A stretch of DNA of 64,000 bases, taken from positions 248,001 to 312,000 of the forward strand of contig NZ_JANBBE010000001.1 of NCBI RefSeq assembly GCF_024648825.1, given 5' to 3'. This DNA is from Lentzea californiensis (GTDB lineage Bacteria; Actinomycetota; Actinomycetes; Mycobacteriales; Pseudonocardiaceae). How positions within the stretch are numbered: position 1 is the first letter of the stretch; each line of letters starts with the position of its first letter. A model generated the notes under the pieces. That model was not told where the DNA came from and searched no databases. It saw only the letters and a program-made list of their open reading frames with translations. Shown here piece by piece: positions 62,503-64,000 of the stretch. Both the position numbers and the translations under genes were made by a program.

Positions 62503-62796
62503 TTACCCCTTGAACTGGCTCGAGGTCTGCGCCTCGTTCGACTCGTACGTCTTGGCGACGTCCTTCAGGCGGGTGGCGATGCCGGTCGCCTCCTGGCCGA
62601 ACTTCTCCAAGTCCTGGCCGAAGAGGTCGAAGCAGGCCTTGTACTCGGCGGCGACGCCCTGGAACTTGCGGCCGACCTGCCCGGCTCCCACACCCGGCAC
62701 GGCCGCGGCCTTCATCTGGATCAGGGCTGATCCCTCTGCCTCGTACGTCCCCGCCGTCTTGGTCAAATCGCCGGACTGCACGCCGAACCCGGACAT
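62503..62796 (-). CDS. EspC-like small type VII secretion protein
   Basis: The 97-residue protein starts MSGFGVQSGDLTKTAGTYEAEGS, the opening typical of EspC/WXG100-like proteins. It is a helical hairpin with a GVGAGQVGRKF turn and no W-x-G, ending KTYESNEAQTSSQFKG. Small proteins of this type pair with a larger substrate and carry the secretion signal. It is 6 bp upstream of the large gene. A gap of 173 bp to the next gene (62797-62969) holds the likely promoter. Confidence 0.82.
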   Translation of the reverse strand: MSGFGVQSGDLTKTAGTYEAEGSALIQMKAAAVPGVGAGQVGRKFQGVAAEYKACFDLFGQDLEKFGQEATGIATRLKDVAKTYESNEAQTSSQFKG

Positions 62797-62969
62797 CCGC
62801 TCGCCTCCCCTTTGTCCCCGATCTGACGCAATTCGGTCTCATCGGGTTCCGCCATACAGTGCCAGCTCGGATCACACGGTGACCGGAGCTCCACGATGTC
62901 GGTTGCCTTAGTAAACAGCCATTCGGCGCAAGGCGCTGATGATCACCACTGATCAGTGGGAGGCGCCGG

Positions 62970-63236
62970 TCACCAGCCGTTCGGCGGGGGCGGGGGCGGA
63001 CCCTGCTGCGAGTGGGGCTGCTGCGGCTGCGGGTACCCCTGAGGCGGGTACGGCTGCTGAACCTGCTGCGGAAAGCCCTGCTGCTGGGGGTACGGGTGCT
63101 GCTGCGGATACCCGTGACCGGGTGGGAACGGGGGCTGGGCGACCGGTTTGCGCTTCGAAGCCGCGACAACGGCGATGACGACCGCCGTCACACCTCCCAG
63201 CAGCACCAGGAGTACGAGCAACATCAACATGGTCAT
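62970..63236 (-). CDS. Small membrane protein with a Pro/Gln-rich tail
   Basis: ATG at 63236 (MTMLMLLVLLVLLGGVTAVVIAVVAASK) gives 88 residues. One membrane helix is followed by a tail rich in Pro, Gln, Tyr and Gly (HPYPQQQGFPQQ, GYPQPQQPHSQQ), with no folded domain. It lies between glmM and the type VII-type cluster, on the same strand. Unknown function. Confidence 0.7.
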   Translation of the reverse strand: MTMLMLLVLLVLLGGVTAVVIAVVAASKRKPVAQPPFPPGHGYPQQHPYPQQQGFPQQVQQPYPPQGYPQPQQPHSQQGPPPPPPNGW

Positions 63237-63255
63237 CCCCAGCCCCCTACGGTCC

Positions 63256-64000
63256 TCAGTGCACCGAGGAAACCACACCGGCCAGGCGCTGCGCGGCAGT
63301 CTGGGCCTGTTCGTGGCTCGTGGCCTCGACCATCACCCGCACGAGCTGCTCGGTGCCGGACGGGCGCAGCAGCACGCGGCCGGTGTCGCCGAGCTCGGCC
63401 TCGACGGCGGCGACGGCCTCGCTGACCGACGTGGCCTTGGCGACGGCCGCCTTGTCGGTGACCTTCACGTTGATCAGGACCTGCGGCAGGCGGCGCATCA
63501 CCGACGCGAGGTCGGCGAGCGACTTGCCGGTCTCGGCCATGCGGGCCATCAGGCGCAGCGCGGTGAGCAGGCCGTCGCCGGTGGTGGCGTGCGCGGGCAG
63601 CACGACGTGGCCCGACTGCTCGCCACCGAGCGAGAACCCGCCGGCCTTGAGGTCCTGCAGCACGTAGCGGTCGCCGACGGCGGTGGTGCGCAGGCGGATC
63701 GACGACTCCCGCATGGCGATGTGCAGGCCCAGGTTGCTCATCACGGTCGCGACGAGCGTGTCCTCGAACAGCTCGCCCGCGTCGCGCATGGCGATCGCGA
63801 GGACCGCGAGGATCTGGTCGCCGTCGACCGGGTTGCCCACGGCGTCGACGGCGAGGCAGCGGTCGGCGTCGCCGTCGTGCGCGATGCCGAGGTCGGCACC
63901 GTGCTCGCGGACCGCGGCGGCCACGACGTCGATGTGAGTGGAACCACACCCGTCGTTGATGTTGAGGCCGTCCGGGTTCGCGTTGATCGCGATGACCTCG
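63256..64000 (-). CDS. glmM: Phosphoglucosamine mutase, 3' part
   Basis: Only the C-terminal 247 codons are in the window; the gene runs off the right edge. The metal-binding loop [14 protein letters not shown] lies near the start of this part, the sugar-binding EQSGH ([13 protein letters not shown]) follows, and the phosphate-binding [14 protein letters not shown] is near the end. It converts GlcN-6-P to GlcN-1-P, the step after GlmS. The catalytic phosphoserine lies beyond the edge. Confidence 0.95.
   Translation of the reverse strand, partial: EVIAINANPDGLNINDGCGSTHIDVVAAAVREHGADLGIAHDGDADRCLAVDAVGNPVDGDQILAVLAIAMRDAGELFEDTLVATVMSNLGLHIAMRESSIRLRTTAVGDRYVLQDLKAGGFSLGGEQSGHVVLPAHATTGDGLLTALRLMARMAETGKSLADLASVMRRLPQVLINVKVTDKAAVAKATSVSEAVAAVEAELGDTGRVLLRPSGTEQLVRVMVEATSHEQAQTAAQRLAGVVSSVH

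Overview
The window is high-GC actinobacterial DNA. Gene content (SsgA-like, BldM-like and WhiB3-like regulators, SigD/RsdA, several Pkn-type kinases, GroEL1 with a histidine tail, type VII secretion-type proteins) and gene order point to the Pseudonocardiales (Lentzea/Saccharothrix/Amycolatopsis-like). Two blocks look syntenic with Mycobacterium tuberculosis from remembered gene order: sucD-sucC-M23 peptidase-pcrA/uvrD1-chorismate mutase (about 1-10.9 kb), and guaA ... choD-guaB3-guaB-DUF5319-rsdA-sigD ... whiB3-groEL1-groES ... tsaD-rimI-tsaB-tsaE ... alr ... nnr-glmS ... glmM (about 27-64 kb).

Left part (1-12 kb): succinyl-CoA ligase sucCD, a polytopic membrane protein, a lipase-like hydrolase, an exported M23 peptidase, a 1.2 kb gene-poor structured gap, the helicase pcrA, a secreted protein, and a small chorismate mutase gene preceded by a Phe-codon-rich leader peptide and a textbook attenuator. 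A histone-deacetylase-family hydrolase follows. Middle (12-27 kb): a signalling island of single-pass membrane proteins with Pro/Thr/Ser-rich linkers, three Pkn-type Ser/Thr kinases, a LysR/EamA divergent pair, an SsgA-like cell-division protein, and a PspC-type two-component system with a divergent LiaF-like gene.

27-45 kb: guaA diverges from a phosphotransferase gene that carries three in-phase palindromic 33-bp repeats. Then come an aldehyde dehydrogenase, a four-gene redox operon (cholesterol-oxidase-like GMC enzyme, metallo-beta-lactamase-fold hydrolase, FAD monooxygenase, Tat-exported BBE-type oxidase), a toxin-antitoxin pair, the IMP dehydrogenase genes guaB3 and guaB, sigD with its anti-sigma gene rsdA, a BldM-like regulator without a phosphoacceptor Asp, and a gene preceded by a 15-bp minisatellite and more palindromes of the same family. 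A MerR/cobalamin-type regulator and whiB3 follow.

45-64 kb: groEL1 and groES under a perfect CIRCE operator, a PhoD-type phosphatase, the t6A genes tsaD/tsaB/tsaE with rimI, a hydrolase, alr, nnr and glmS on one strand, a dienelactone-hydrolase-like gene, a three-gene type VII secretion-type cluster, and the 3' part of glmM running off the right edge. An identical long hairpin occurs at both ends of the window (54-107 and 59241-59297). Many genes lack a clear ribosome binding site and appear leaderless, as is common in this group.
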